Shown here in pieces: positions 39,013-51,079 of a DNA stretch of 64,000 nucleotides. The stretch is taken from contig OY723242.1 of NCBI GenBank assembly GCA_963210315.1, forward strand, positions 868,001 through 932,000. The letters run 5' to 3'. Position numbers and translations under genes: made by a program. Source of the DNA: Rhynchopus euleeides. Its lineage: Eukaryota; Euglenozoa; Diplonemea; Diplonemida; Diplonemidae. The notes beneath the pieces are model-generated. The model searched no databases. It was given only the letters and a program-made list of their open reading frames with translations, and was not told the DNA's origin. Within the stretch, counting starts at the first letter, position 1, and each line of letters begins with the position of its first letter.

Positions 39013-40991
39013 AAACACCCCGTTCCCCCCCCCCCCCCTCCCCTGGCAATTTGCACACACCTCAGGCTACATCAAGAGCACAATGTGCTCGGTGTGGTCA
39101 CACTGTATGTGCGCAGCGGCTAGGGCCGTCAGAATTCGATCGGTGCGACTGACACTAAGTAACAAGATAATGTGAGTATGTGTGGCATGAAGGTCTGGTG
39201 TGTTCCCCCACCACTCCAAAAAGATTCAGGAGTCTGCAGAGCGTCGTGCTTACCTAGGGGCCTGGAGGGCGGGGCAACTCTGTGTTGCCCCTCCCTGCGA
39301 TGGTACCACCGACGCTTTCCAAAACGATTCATGTGTATCTGTGGAGGTCGCACCAGAGTGCGACCGACACAAACTAAAAAAAAAGGTGAATGTGTGTCAG
39401 CCAGCGTTGCATGGCTGTGCCTTGCCTTTGTCCACTTCACTGCCCCTGCCTGTCTCGCTCCTCGCTTCGTTGATATTTCTCATGGGATGTCTTCACTCTG
39501 TGCCAGCCCTGTGTCCAGCGTGCCCCTCCTGTTTTAGTGGAGGGCAGGGTAGCCCGCATGCATGGAATGCATGGTGGAAAGGGCCAGCATACCAGTATTT
39601 TGCAGGAATTACGTCCGACGCAGCGAAGCGACGCCGCGAAGTAACGAAAGAAAATCTTTCTTTTTCTTCGAGTGAACCTCTCTACCTTCGACGGCCTTCC
39701 GCTCAGAAGTGTATAAAATAGCGTATCAGTTGTCGTGCGTTCGTCTCTCATGGACTTTCTGTACGATGCGGGTCCGCTAATCTAACACAGAAAACGCTCT
39801 GAAGCGCATAGAGGCGAATTGCCTCACAAGAAGGGTGTCACAAGGGTGCCAACATAGACACAGCTTGACACAGAGCGAAGGTCTCCTTCACGCCGCAGTT
39901 CACAGGGCTTGCGATGCAGGCCTTGGGACACAGGTGGGCAGCCAACAGGGGGGGGAGAAGCCCGGTGCCGTTTTCCGTTGGATCTTGCCGGGGAGGGGAG
40001 TGGGGAGTGGCGGGGGTGTGGAGAGGGGGGGGGGGGTGGGGGGTGGGGTGAGGGTCGTGCCCCTTTTCCACCAGTAAAGCGATTATGGAGGGCGGTGGGC
40101 GGGGGGGGGGGATTTTTTTGGGCAGAATTTGTTTCTTCTCCTGTCGATCTGTGATTCGTGAAAGTATCCCCTCACCCCCCCATCCCCCGCCCCCGCCCCC
40201 ACCGCACCCCAGCCCAGGCCAGCCCCACAAAAAAGACCCTCATGTGGGGGCTGGGGGAGGGGGTTGCGTGGGGTGGGATCGAGGCCTTGTTTCTACTGCT
40301 GCTCTTGCCCCGCTGCAGTCTAGCCCCGAGCTCTGAGCCCAATTTCCGCGTGTTTCGGGCCTGAGATTGGCCTCGTGCCGTGGTTGCTTCATAGCCACCG
40401 CCTGAAACCCCATGACGGGGTGTGACGTGAGGTCGTTGGAAATGGCACAGCACCTTACATTCCCGCCGAGTGAGGTGTCCGCGCCCCGACCCCCCACCAT
40501 CCCCCCCGCCCTTGCCCTCTGCACCCAGCACCCCGCATCGTCGCAATTGCTCGATCACGAGACAGCCTGCACCACGGGTGGTGGGACATGCTGTCTCTGC
40601 ACAACACTTTTGTCGCCACTTGTGTATCCCACCCTTCCCACCTTCGCACTGTGATGTGACATTCAAACTTGTTCAAGCACCTTCGGTGCGACTAGGGAGT
40701 GAAGGGATGACTAGAGGAGACGACTTCCCTGTGTGATTGGTTGCTCCCTGCGAGTGTTTGCTCCCTGCCTTCGCCCCTCCGTACGTCAACTTTTGCACTG
40801 AACGGTGCCGAATGCAACGGAAAAGCGGTGGCTGAGTTACCCCCATCTCCCACGAGACGCGTTGTTTGATATTGATGTTTTGTGTCTTATATTCGACCGA
40901 AGACTCCCACCACCCGGCAACACACCACACCACCCGACGCAGACATATTGTAACTGCCACTTGCAGTGCTTGTTGTGGCAGTGGGAGCACG
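39013..40991. other. Intergenic region upstream of the astacin gene
   Basis: No ORF looks genuine. G-rich runs at 40010-40050 and 40090-40120 are notable. The astacin reading frame is open back to 40866, but a signal peptide only makes sense from the ATG at 40992. Confidence 0.5.
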
Positions 40992-43900
40992 ATGGCGGCA
41001 CCTGTGCGTGGGCTGCTGGCCGTGCTGGTGTGTGCGGCAGGGACACCCAGCTGGGCGGTGGATATGCACACTCGTGCGGATGAGTACACCATCGTGCAGG
41101 GGGACATCCAGATCCTGAAGGGGCGTGACGGGTCGGTGCTGAGCAACGCAGGCATCAACGACGCGCGGAGGCTGTGGCCTGAGGGGAAGGTCCCCTACTT
41201 CATCGAGACGTCGAGCACGAACCCCGGCAACCCCGCATCGTACGCACTGGATGCGAACGAGGCGATGGTGGTGCAGGCAATTGCGCACTGGGAGGCGAAG
41301 ACGTGTGTGCGCTTCACGAACTGCGGTTCTGCCGCTGCGTGCCCGAAGAACCACATCATGTTCATCTCCGACAAGAGCCAGTGCAACTCGCCTGTGGGGA
41401 TGACGTATTGGTCCTTCAACCAGATCAACATCGGGCGGGACTGTGGGATCGGGGCAACAATCCACGAAATCGGGCACTCAATGGGTCTTGGACACGAACA
41501 GGCGCGGAACGACCGTGACGACTTTGTGTACGTCGACTTCTCGCAGATCCAGGCCGGGATAGAGGGGAACTTCGACAAGACGGGTGCCAGTGGGCGTTCC
41601 ATCGGGGCGTACGACTACGGGAGTATCATGCACTACGGGGCGACAGGGTTCCAGATCGGGTCGAAGCCGACAATTGTGTCGCCCGTGGCGATTGGGCAGC
41701 GTGAGGGGCTGTCTGCGGGTGACGTGGAGGGGATCCACTTCATGTACAACGACTGCAAGACAACCTTCACCCAGCCCCGCTGCATCACGTCGCAGGACGT
41801 TGCACAGACACACCTGATCCCGCACTCGAAGGGGTGGGACGTGGAGTTCAACGCAGTGTACTCGTCAGCCTTGACGGTGACGTACACCGGGACAGACGCA
41901 CCTGCGTCGATGCGGACGGCGACGGTGTCTGACGGTGCGTCAACTTCCGCCACGGCAACGTCGCTTGTGACCTTCACACCTGCGGTGAGCGAGGCGGGGA
42001 AGACCTTCACCATCACTGCCACCTTCTCGAGTGACGGGGTGTCTGCGACGTGCTCTGTGAAGGTGAAGGTGGCAACCTCCAACACTGTGTGCTTCGGGAT
42101 TGCGTCGACAGACCCGGCCGTGTGCGGTGGGCGTGGGACGTGTGTTGACAACCCGTTGCAGCCGTGCCAGTGCAACTCCGGGTACGGCGGGCAGGAGTGC
42201 AAGGGGCTGGCCTCGTGCCCTGCGAACTACGTGCACAACTTCGACGCGAACCTGGGGATGTGGTCGCCCAGGGGTGTGGGTGTGAAGCAGCAGTCGTCTC
42301 TTGTGGCTGCGGGTGCGGGTGCCTTCCTCATCGGTGTCGCCCCCGACGGGAGCGATGGGCAGTCCGCGCTGGCGCTGGTTGACGACTCGCAGCCGAAGAC
42401 CATCAGCTTCTACATGGCACCGGAGAATGCCGGCACACCGACGCTGTCCTTCCGCCAGGGTGGCACGACCTGCTTCCAGCCCAGCGTCCAGTCAGGGAAG
42501 TGGATCGCAGCCAGAAGGTTCACAAATGCTGCCGCAACTGCGAACACGTACTCCTTCTTCGAGCTGACGATCGACTGGAACGCACAGACGCTGGATGTCT
42601 CAATCGACGGGAACAAGGAGGTGACGGGTGGTTCCTTCTCAGGAAGCTGCACAGGTCTGAACCAGGTTGTGTACTTCGGCAACGGCTACCTGGACGAGTT
42701 CAAGCTCATCTGCATTGAGGACACACCTGCCCCTGTGACACCCCCAACAGCGGTTCCCACAACGGCACCAGACACATCTGCACCACCGACGCCTGCTCCT
42801 GACACACCCGCTCCGCAGACACCTCAGCCTGTAACCCCTGCACCTGACACACCTGCACCTGCGACACCGTCACCTGAAACTGGGTCACCTGACACACCCT
42901 TGCCCGCAACGCCTGCACCTGACACACCTTCACCTGTGACACCTGCACCGGACACGGCTGTCCCGTCGACACCCGCACCGCTCACATCTTCACCTGTCAC
43001 GACCGCACCTGACACGCCTGCACCAGTGACACCTGCGCCTGACACCCCTGTGCCTGACACAGCTTCTCCTCCGACACCCGCACCAGTGACCGCGGCACCA
43101 GCGACACCTGCACCTCCCACGTTGGCGCCCACACCCCTGCCTGCTGACAAGACCCCGTCACCTGACACACCGGCACCTCCAACGCTGTCACCTGATGCAC
43201 CATCACCTGTGACCCCCGCACCTGTGACACCGGCACCTGACACGCCTGCACCTGTCACACCTGCGCCTCCCACGCTGGCACCGACACCGCTGCCTGCTGA
43301 CAAAACGTTGGCACCCGACACACCCGCACCTGTTACACCCGCGCCTGAGACTTCGGCTCCTGACACACCGGCACCTGTGACGCCTGCGCCTGCAACGCCT
43401 GCACCTGACACGCTGGCACCGACACCGCTGCCTGCTGACAAGACCTTGGCACCCGACACACCGTCACCTGCAACGCCTGCACCTGCGACAACGGCACCTG
43501 TCACGCCGTCGCCCGCAACACCTGCGCCTGTCACACCGGTTCCGAGCACACCTGCACCTGTGACGCCTGCACCTCCGACGCTGGCACCCACACCGCTGCC
43601 TGCTGACAAGACCTTCGCACCCGACACACCGGCACCTCTGACTCCGGCACCTGCGACGCCGTCGCCTGACACACCGGCACCTGATACGCAGGCGCCCGCA
43701 ACACCTGCCCCGATCACACCGGCACCTAACACTCTGGCACCAGCAACGTCGGCGCCTGCAACACCTGCACCTGACACACTGGCACGGACACCACTGCCTG
43801 CAGGCAAGACCTTGGCGCCGGAGACGCCGGCACCGGCAACGCCCGCGCCGGTGACGCCGTCACCTGACACGCAGGCACCCACAACACCTTCGCCTTTGAC

Positions 43901-46900
43901 GACGGCACCTGTCACTCCCACACCGGTCACACCGGCTCCCGCAACACCTGCGCCTGACACACTGGCACCGACACCGCTGCCTGCAGGCAAGACCTTGGCA
44001 CCCGACACACCTGCACCTGCGACGTCGGCTCCCGCAACACCTGCACCTGTGACGGCGTCACCAGCCACTCCGTCCCCAGGCACACCTGCACCGTTGACGC
44101 CGGCGCCTGATACTCCAGCGCCCGCCACATCTGCACCTGCAACACCTGCACCTGACACACTGGCACCGACACCGCTGCCCGTTGGCAAGACGTTCGCACC
44201 CGACACACCCGCACCTCCGACTGGTGCACCTGCAACGCCGGCACCTGTTACTCCTGCCCCTGATACGCAGGCACCCACAACATCTGCACCTGCGACGACG
44301 GCACCTGATACTGCGGCGCCTGTCACGCCTTCGCCTGCGACGTCAGCCCCTGTCACACCGGTTCCTGACACTTCTGCACCTGCGACACCTGCACCTGACA
44401 CACTGGCCCCGACGCCGCTGCCAGTCGGCAAGACCTTCGCACCCGACACGCCGGCACCTGACACTGTGTCACCTGCAACGCCTGCACCTGCTACTCCTGC
44501 ACCTGATACGCAGGCGCCCGCAACACCTGCACCTGCAACTCCTGCACCTGCCACGCAGGCACCTGCAACACCTGCACCTGACACGCTGGCACCGACACCT
44601 CTGCCTGCAGGTAAAACGTTGGCACCCGACACACCGGCACCTCCGACGACTGCGCCGGCCACACCCGCACCTGCCACCCCATCACCTGACACGGCCGCGC
44701 CTGCAACGCCCGCACCTGTGACACCAGCACCTGACACTTCAGGTCCTGTTACGCCTGCACCTGCGACACCTGCACCTGTCACCCCGTCACCTGACACGCC
44801 GGCACCTGCAACACCCGCACCAGCGACGCTGGCCCCGACACCGTTGCCTGCAGGCAAGACCTTCGCACCCGACACACCGGCACCTGCAACGCCTGCGCCG
44901 GCTACTCCCGCACCTGTGACTTCTGCTCCTGACACACCTGCGCCAGCAACACCTGCACCTGTGACAGCGGCCCCTGACACGACCTCACCTGTCACGCCGT
45001 CGCCTGCGACACCAGCACCGGCCACACCGGCTCCTGACACAGCTGCACCTGCAACACCTGCACCTGACACGCTGGCACCGACACCACTGCCTGCAGGCAA
45101 GACCTTCGCACCCGACACACCGGCACCTCCGACGACTGCGCCGGCCACACCTGCACCTGCCACCCCATCACCTGACACGGCCGCGCCTGCAACGCCCGCA
45201 CCTGTGACACCAGCACCTGACACTTCGGCTCCTGTTACGCCTGCACCTGCGACACCTGCACCTGTCACACCGGCACCTGCAACATCTGCGCCTGCCACGA
45301 CGGCACCAATCACACCGTCGCCACTGACACCCGCACCCGCAACACCTGCACCTGTGACCTCAGCACCTGTCACTTCGGCACCCGCAACACCCACACCTGT
45401 GACCCCCACGCCTGCGACTCCGCCGGTCACACCCCCTGTGACGCCACCCACCCCTCCTGTGACCCCACCGCGTCCCCCTGTCCCGGTTCCTCCCGTGACA
45501 CCACCGACGCCGCCTGTCACCCCACCCAGGCCGCCTGTGACACCGCCGCGCCCCCCTGTGCCTGTGCCTCCGGTGACACCACCCAGGCCGCCTGTGACGC
45601 CGCCGAGGCCGCCTGTGACGCCACCGCGCCCTCCCGTGCCGGTTCCACCCGTGACACCACCCAGGCCGCCTGTGACGCCCCCACGCCCTCCCGTGCCTGT
45701 GCCTGTCACGCCCGTGACGCCGCGGACCGCCCCTCCTGTGACGGCCCGTCCCGGCCCCAGCGTGCCTGTGCCTGTTGTGACTGCCCCGCCCGCACCCACG
45801 CGTGTGGTGGTGCCGCCCAGCCCGCCTGTGCCGGGGGTGCGCACCCCTGCACCAGGACCGCCTGTTGTTGTGCCGCCGCCCGTTGTGGGGGTGCCCCGCC
45901 CCGTGCGCACCGCAACCCCGGCTGCCACACCGTCGCCCGCGTCGCCGCGTGTGCCTGCGGTGCTGCCGCCGCCAGGCACGACGGAGACGCTGACGCTGGA
46001 CAAGACCTTCGGGGGCGGGGGCGGGTTCTGGCGGCAGGTCGAGGGCCCCGACGCCGTCGACACGAACCGCGTGGTGCCCGGCGGGGTGACTGTTGTGAGC
46101 GAGCCGAGCGGGTCCTCCGGGCTGTCGCTGGCTGTCGGGATCAACGAGGACGGGAAGGGGGCGTCCAACGCGGTGTTCTCTGCCGTGCAGAACGGGGAGG
46201 TGATGTACCTGCGCGACGTGCTTGGGGACGAGCTCGGGACCGGGACGTGGGCCACCGGGTACTACGACAGGCTGGAGTTCTCGGTGTACGTCCCCCCGCT
46301 TGTGGGGCAGGGTGCGCCGGACGGGGAGTACAACCTTGAGGTGTCGACGTACTCGCGCTCCCCCACCGCTGCACGCGACGTGGCTGTGTCCTCCGGTGAC
46401 GGGGGCGGGGTGTACTACCACAACTTCAAGGTCCCGCACACCGGGGGGTGGCACAAGGTGGTGCTGGACCTGCACCCCGTGCACAAGCGGGCCGACAACA
46501 TCGACGTGGAGCAGGGGGTGCTGAACCAGGGGTGGACTGCCGACGGGCTTGTGTACAACTACTTCGACAGCCTGACGAAGCTGGCGCTCAACCTGCGCAC
46601 AGGGGCTGACGTGCCTGTCGGGGAGCAGGAGTGGAAGGCCACCGGGTTCCGCATCTACCGGGAGGAGTTTGTGGAGAACAACGACCAGGTCTACAGCATG
46701 AGCGGGAGCGCGCTGGTGGGTGCGGACGGGTCGCAGCGCGTCACCGTGGGCTGGTCCCGCAACAAGAACGAGAACAGCCTGCCGCACGAGGTCCGCATCT
46801 CCGCCTCCGACATCCACGTGGGTGGGTGGGACAGCGCCCTGCCGCTTGCCGTCATGACCCCGCCCGGTGTTCAGGGCGACAACGGGATCTTTGTGGACGC

Positions 46901-47393
46901 CACGAGCCTCCCGCTCAGCATGGCCTCGTCGGAGTACGTCTACGTTGCCGCACGTCCTCAGGGTTCAGACACCTTCAAGCAGATCCAGCTGCCTGTGCAG
47001 CGCACACCTGCTCAGGAGAGCACCGCAAGTGTGGTGGACGACTCGGACGACTTCCCCTTCCGCCTGACCATGTTCATCCTCGGGATGGCGACTTTGTTCA
47101 TGCTGGCCATGTTCGCACTGTACTACATCTACCACCACGTCCCGCGCAACGTGCCTTACCTGCACGGTGCTGGGAAGGACAAGCGCGACGATGACGACGA
47201 CGACGAGAACGGCTCCCCGCGTACGCAGCAGTCGTACGGCTCTGCCTACGATACCAAGTACGAGTACTCGCCCAGCTACGGTAACTCCGCAGGCTACGAC
47301 GGCACGGCGTACAGCTACGACGGGTACGACTACGGGTCTGGGTCTGGGGCTGTCGCGAACCCGGGTCCCGGGCAGTCTGTGGGTGCGCTGTGA
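40992..47393 (+). CDS. Giant membrane-anchored astacin metalloprotease with Thr/Pro stalk
   Basis: This is a zinc endopeptidase displayed outside the cell: 2,133 residues, no introns. The order is: signal peptide (MAAPVRGLLAVLVCAAG); astacin domain ~60-260 with HEIGHSMGLGHEQARNDRD (158-176; three His ligands and the catalytic Glu) and Met-turn SIMHY (211-215); an EGF-like module ~366-405 (CGGRGTCVDN, CQCNSGYGG); a LamG/jelly-roll-like domain ~410-620; a ~950-residue stalk of TPAP-type repeats punctuated by 11 TLAPTPLP.xKT islands; a VTPP(R/T)PP stretch; a ~370-residue globular domain; a TM helix ~2022-2048; and a ~80-residue tail with DDDDDDE and Tyr/Gly-rich repeats. The propeptide between signal and catalytic domain is short. 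The stalk is probably heavily O-glycosylated. Roles in matrix, wall or prey processing are guesses. Confidence 0.9.
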   Translation: MAAPVRGLLAVLVCAAGTPSWAVDMHTRADEYTIVQGDIQILKGRDGSVLSNAGINDARRLWPEGKVPYFIETSSTNPGNPASYALDANEAMVVQAIAHWEAKTCVRFTNCGSAAACPKNHIMFISDKSQCNSPVGMTYWSFNQINIGRDCGIGATIHEIGHSMGLGHEQARNDRDDFVYVDFSQIQAGIEGNFDKTGASGRSIGAYDYGSIMHYGATGFQIGSKPTIVSPVAIGQREGLSAGDVEGIHFMYNDCKTTFTQPRCITSQDVAQTHLIPHSKGWDVEFNAVYSSALTVTYTGTDAPASMRTATVSDGASTSATATSLVTFTPAVSEAGKTFTITATFSSDGVSATCSVKVKVATSNTVCFGIASTDPAVCGGRGTCVDNPLQPCQCNSGYGGQECKGLASCPANYVHNFDANLGMWSPRGVGVKQQSSLVAAGAGAFLIGVAPDGSDGQSALALVDDSQPKTISFYMAPENAGTPTLSFRQGGTTCFQPSVQSGKWIAARRFTNAAATANTYSFFELTIDWNAQTLDVSIDGNKEVTGGSFSGSCTGLNQVVYFGNGYLDEFKLICIEDTPAPVTPPTAVPTTAPDTSAPPTPAPDTPAPQTPQPVTPAPDTPAPATPSPETGSPDTPLPATPAPDTPSPVTPAPDTAVPSTPAPLTSSPVTTAPDTPAPVTPAPDTPVPDTASPPTPAPVTAAPATPAPPTLAPTPLPADKTPSPDTPAPPTLSPDAPSPVTPAPVTPAPDTPAPVTPAPPTLAPTPLPADKTLAPDTPAPVTPAPETSAPDTPAPVTPAPATPAPDTLAPTPLPADKTLAPDTPSPATPAPATTAPVTPSPATPAPVTPVPSTPAPVTPAPPTLAPTPLPADKTFAPDTPAPLTPAPATPSPDTPAPDTQAPATPAPITPAPNTLAPATSAPATPAPDTLARTPLPAGKTLAPETPAPATPAPVTPSPDTQAPTTPSPLTTAPVTPTPVTPAPATPAPDTLAPTPLPAGKTLAPDTPAPATSAPATPAPVTASPATPSPGTPAPLTPAPDTPAPATSAPATPAPDTLAPTPLPVGKTFAPDTPAPPTGAPATPAPVTPAPDTQAPTTSAPATTAPDTAAPVTPSPATSAPVTPVPDTSAPATPAPDTLAPTPLPVGKTFAPDTPAPDTVSPATPAPATPAPDTQAPATPAPATPAPATQAPATPAPDTLAPTPLPAGKTLAPDTPAPPTTAPATPAPATPSPDTAAPATPAPVTPAPDTSGPVTPAPATPAPVTPSPDTPAPATPAPATLAPTPLPAGKTFAPDTPAPATPAPATPAPVTSAPDTPAPATPAPVTAAPDTTSPVTPSPATPAPATPAPDTAAPATPAPDTLAPTPLPAGKTFAPDTPAPPTTAPATPAPATPSPDTAAPATPAPVTPAPDTSAPVTPAPATPAPVTPAPATSAPATTAPITPSPLTPAPATPAPVTSAPVTSAPATPTPVTPTPATPPVTPPVTPPTPPVTPPRPPVPVPPVTPPTPPVTPPRPPVTPPRPPVPVPPVTPPRPPVTPPRPPVTPPRPPVPVPPVTPPRPPVTPPRPPVPVPVTPVTPRTAPPVTARPGPSVPVPVVTAPPAPTRVVVPPSPPVPGVRTPAPGPPVVVPPPVVGVPRPVRTATPAATPSPASPRVPAVLPPPGTTETLTLDKTFGGGGGFWRQVEGPDAVDTNRVVPGGVTVVSEPSGSSGLSLAVGINEDGKGASNAVFSAVQNGEVMYLRDVLGDELGTGTWATGYYDRLEFSVYVPPLVGQGAPDGEYNLEVSTYSRSPTAARDVAVSSGDGGGVYYHNFKVPHTGGWHKVVLDLHPVHKRADNIDVEQGVLNQGWTADGLVYNYFDSLTKLALNLRTGADVPVGEQEWKATGFRIYREEFVENNDQVYSMSGSALVGADGSQRVTVGWSRNKNENSLPHEVRISASDIHVGGWDSALPLAVMTPPGVQGDNGIFVDATSLPLSMASSEYVYVAARPQGSDTFKQIQLPVQRTPAQESTASVVDDSDDFPFRLTMFILGMATLFMLAMFALYYIYHHVPRNVPYLHGAGKDKRDDDDDDENGSPRTQQSYGSAYDTKYEYSPSYGNSAGYDGTAYSYDGYDYGSGSGAVANPGPGQSVGAL
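42730..45790 (+). repeat. Coding repeat array for the Thr/Pro stalk
   Basis: Six-base-like units (ACACCTGCACCT and variants) encode TPAP, with 11 longer islands of ~45 bases spaced 100-350 bases apart. Because the units lack stops on the other strand too, the antisense frame is open for over 1,100 codons. Confidence 0.85.
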
Positions 47394-49404
47394 GGCGGTG
47401 GCTGTGCCCTGCCGAGCCGTGTTACTCCCATCCTGTTTGAAGCGGGAACTGCCGCCATGCAACCATGTGAACGAGAGAGGCGTGTAAAGGCGCGAAAGAC
47501 ATGAAACCCAAGAAGAGGAGGAACCGGCAGACGGCTGGACGGCTGTCTGCCCATAAAGGTGCTGTGCCGGGGTGTGCCTGGCACAGCGGAGCTGCACAGG
47601 CGGGTGTGGCAAACACCGCCCGCTTCTTTGAGGAGCAGTGCAGCTGCCGCAGTGTTGTGCTGTGTGTGTGTGTGTCGCTGGTGGCGGCAGGGGTGTGTTT
47701 TGTTGTGTGCCGCTGCTCGACCGTGATCACGTCCCTGTGCCCCTGTTCTGTCCGGTCCTGCCCAGCGCCGTGTGTTTCATTAGCATCCCAAGCGTTCCCT
47801 CTGTATGCATCCATGCAGTGGCCTTGACGCACAGCCGCTTTGACCCAATCCCCTCTCCCACCCGCGACTTCACTATTTCGTACTCAACACCATTCCCACT
47901 TGCCACACACCCACCTCCCAGCCACTGCCCCCTTTTTGTTCTCAAAGCGCCCCGTGCCTGCTGTGCACCGCAGCCGTGCCCTGGGGCCTTTGTTGCGGGG
48001 CCTGTGTGTTGCCCCGTTGCGGTTTGTGCATCAGAATGCAGTCCTCCTCCCGAGGCCCGCCCACCCCTTCACCCCCCAATCCCATATCCTGTTCTCTGAC
48101 CTCTGACCTGTTCCTGTTGCTCCCCCTACCGTGTCTTTTCGCCTTTAGTCTCTGACTTTTATGTATTTTGCATCTTTCCACAAGTCCTCGCTCGGAACAC
48201 TCCTTCTTTCGGTACCACGCCACTTGTGTCTGCCCCGAGCTGTGTGTTGCTCCTCATGGACTTCACACCACAGGACCCTCGAAGCTGTATTCAGCCTAAC
48301 TTGCCTCACACCGGCTTATGTGTCCCGTCTCTCCGCTGTTGTTGACAAGTTATGTGTTTACTTTGTTTCGGCCGCATCATCCTGCTATCAGTCTCCATCA
48401 CTGCGAAGTTCAAGACACTGCCTGAATGACCTGACTGTGTTGCTTGACTCGTGTTGGTGTCACTGGGCTTTTCAGTAAGCCTGCTGAGTGCGGATTGTGT
48501 TCACTCAGTTCAGCCCGTGTGGCTTGCTGCTCGGTGATCCTGTTCGCCTCCCAATAGCCTCCCACCACCGGCATCCCGTCCCCGCCTTCTCTGTGCTGTG
48601 CGTGCAGTGGCAGAGGTCCACTGTTGCCTGTTTCGAATCTCCAGAATCCCCGCACCCCGGATTCCTCCTTTTGTCTCGCCGTATCCTCTTGCTGCCGCGC
48701 ATCACTCACACAGAGGCTTCCCTTCCCCTCCCCTCCCCATCCCTCCCCTCTTCCCCCAGCCCAGATCTCGGACACTGCCGGATTTATAGTGAAGGAACAG
48801 GTCAGCTCTGCACCTCACCTTGTGTACTTCACGATCCCTCTAGGCACACACCCCCTGTTGAGGAAACGACAGCTTGAAAGGAGACGAAGCGTATAACTTT
48901 GTGGAAGCGTGGTGTGGCAGCGTTGCCGCGACGTTCATGCGTGTCTTGTATTGTTCGATGTTCGATTTGTGATTCTGCAGGTTCAGTTGGACGGTTCGAT
49001 AGGACGTGCTTGATGATGCGTACCGATTGGACATCGTCTGCATGAACCCTGTCGCCCTCTGTCTGTCTGGACCCTGCAAAAACGTGACAGTGATTTGCTT
49101 TGCCCAGGGCTTCCGCTAATCGCCCACCTCCAAAATTTCTGTGGGCGATAAATTTCTTGCAAAAAAGGCCCCTAAAAAAAATTTTGCTCGGGCGCTTCGC
49201 GCCCTCGCGCTCCGGGCATTAGCCAGTTGATCCATGATGTTCCGTTATCCTGAGAGCCAGCTCAGGGTGGGACTGGCCTTTGCAACTTGTACAAAGCCCG
49301 CCTTGCTTTCTGACCTCCACTCAGATTGGATGTGAGTTGGGCTGCGTTTTGAGTGTGGCACGGACTCCACCGATGTGACGATAAATTGTCATCACAAGGA
49401 CATG
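47394..49404. other. Gene-free stretch downstream of the astacin gene
   Basis: Pyrimidine-rich, with many short ORFs in all frames and no recognisable product. Near 49111-49215 a short segment is bounded by inverted GCTAAT.GCCC. Confidence 0.5.
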
Positions 49405-49470
49405 CCACATGAGGGGGTCTGGGGGGCGGAGCCCCCCAGCCGCCGGAGGCCACGGTAGTGAACATCTCTT
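49405..49470 (-). repeat. Dispersed GC-hairpin repeat, copy 4 (single core)
   Basis: GGGGGGCGGAGCCCCCCAGC followed by CGCCGGAGGCCACGGTAG. Only one core is present. The adjacent GATAAATTGTC is also found in inverted form beside copy 3. Confidence 0.75.
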
Positions 49471-51079
49471 GTGGGCGGAAGGGAGGGCAACTTTTTTCTA
49501 GGTTTCGACTTACGAAACCGAGAAGAACAGTGCATACCAGCCATACCTGGCACGAGACCAGTGCCTCCACTCCAGGCCAGCTTCCTCCAGCCAAACTTCC
49601 GGGGCGATTTCGCCCAAAAATTACTGGCCCAAAAAAAAAGGGGGGGGGGGGGGGCGATTTCGCCCACTGAAAATGGGGGAAAAAAATAAAAAGGGGGTTT
49701 TCGCCCAAAAATCGCCCTCGCGGAAACCCTGGCTTTGCCGTTCGTTGGTATATTGATGTGATTATGATGCGCAGATGCTGCGGTCCCCCCCCTTGCGACC
49801 CACATTTGTACATGCATTCGCACATACGTTGCCCACACCCGTCTCCTTTTGAGCTTCCTTGATCAGGACCACATATCAAATGGGTTCCTCTACCTCCCAC
49901 CCATGCTTCGTGATTCCCCCCCCTCCCCACCCCGTCGATCCCACCAACAGAACATCACCCGCCCCTCTCCCCTCTCCCCTCTCCCCACCCCCACCCCCAC
50001 CCCCTCCCCACCCGCAACCCCTTTCCCGCATGAGGGTGTGGCTGATTTGGACGCTCTGACAGTGTCGAGCGTTATTGGGACCTTTCGGTCGAAGTTCAGG
50101 AACATAAGGGCCCTGGCTCAATGTGGGTCGTTTTGATGCACACAGCTGAAGGAACGACGGTATCTCTCTTCTGAGTGCTGTTGTGTGTGCCACGCCCCAT
50201 TTTGTTCGGGGCGGGGATAGCTTGTTTCCCTGCACTTTCGGACGTGAGGCTCCATTTGACTTTATACCATGTCGACACACAGTGACAGCCCCTGCCCCCC
50301 CCCCCCCTCACAGCTACTCTCATCACCTGTCTCTACCGCACCTCGCCCCGTTCATTTAACCCTGAACATGCATTCAACAGATTTCCCCCTTTCGAAACGC
50401 TGAAGGAAGTGAAGTCTTCCTGATGGATGGCATCATGACGTACATGTCTACCTTCTGGCATGCATTTGCACCTCATACTGTGCTTGCATTGCATGTCGGA
50501 ATCGCATGTCACGTCCGCCACAAACCCACTCCGCTAATATCATCTTCAGCCTGCCTGCCGTGGTGAACGGGGGTGTGGGGGGACGGGTTGATCTCGGATG
50601 ACGAGCAGTAAAGCAACCCGACACGAAGATGAAAGCCAACGAATGTTCAAGGAGAGCACTCTATGCAGGGGTACCCTTCACTCAGGCCTGGGATCGGTTT
50701 TTGAAGCCAAATGGCCATTTGTGCAGGTCACTGCTCTGGTGGTGTCCTTCTTTAATGTGTTGGTCGTTGAGACCAAATGATGATCTGGAGAATGAAAAAA
50801 AAATATCAACTTTGCGGGACATTCGCGAAGCGGTGCAGACACGGGCGTTTCTGGTTGCATTTTCCCTTATTGTTATGGAAAAAGCCGCCGGAGACTGCCG
50901 AAGTTTATCGGTTCGCGAAGACCCCCCCTCCCCGTTGACATTCATTCTTTCATCCGGGGCCCTCGAAACGGGGCCTCCTTATGAGACCAAGTTGTTGTGA
51001 AGGACATCATCAGAGCAGCCACAACCCCTATTATCTACCCCCCCCCCACCCCCAACGTGTCAGGATGCAGGCATGTCGC
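49471..51079. other. No recognised gene
   Basis: Homopolymer runs near 49630-49695 and C-rich runs at 49915-50010. A 123-codon frame (50629-51000) has no recognisable motif. Confidence 0.45.

Noticed and set aside
42824-46255. 1,143-codon open frame on the minus strand (GVxGAGV repeats)
   Set aside because: Exact antisense of the astacin Thr/Pro stalk. It is open only because the repeat codons lack stops in the complement, and it has no signal, domain or flanking signals of its own.
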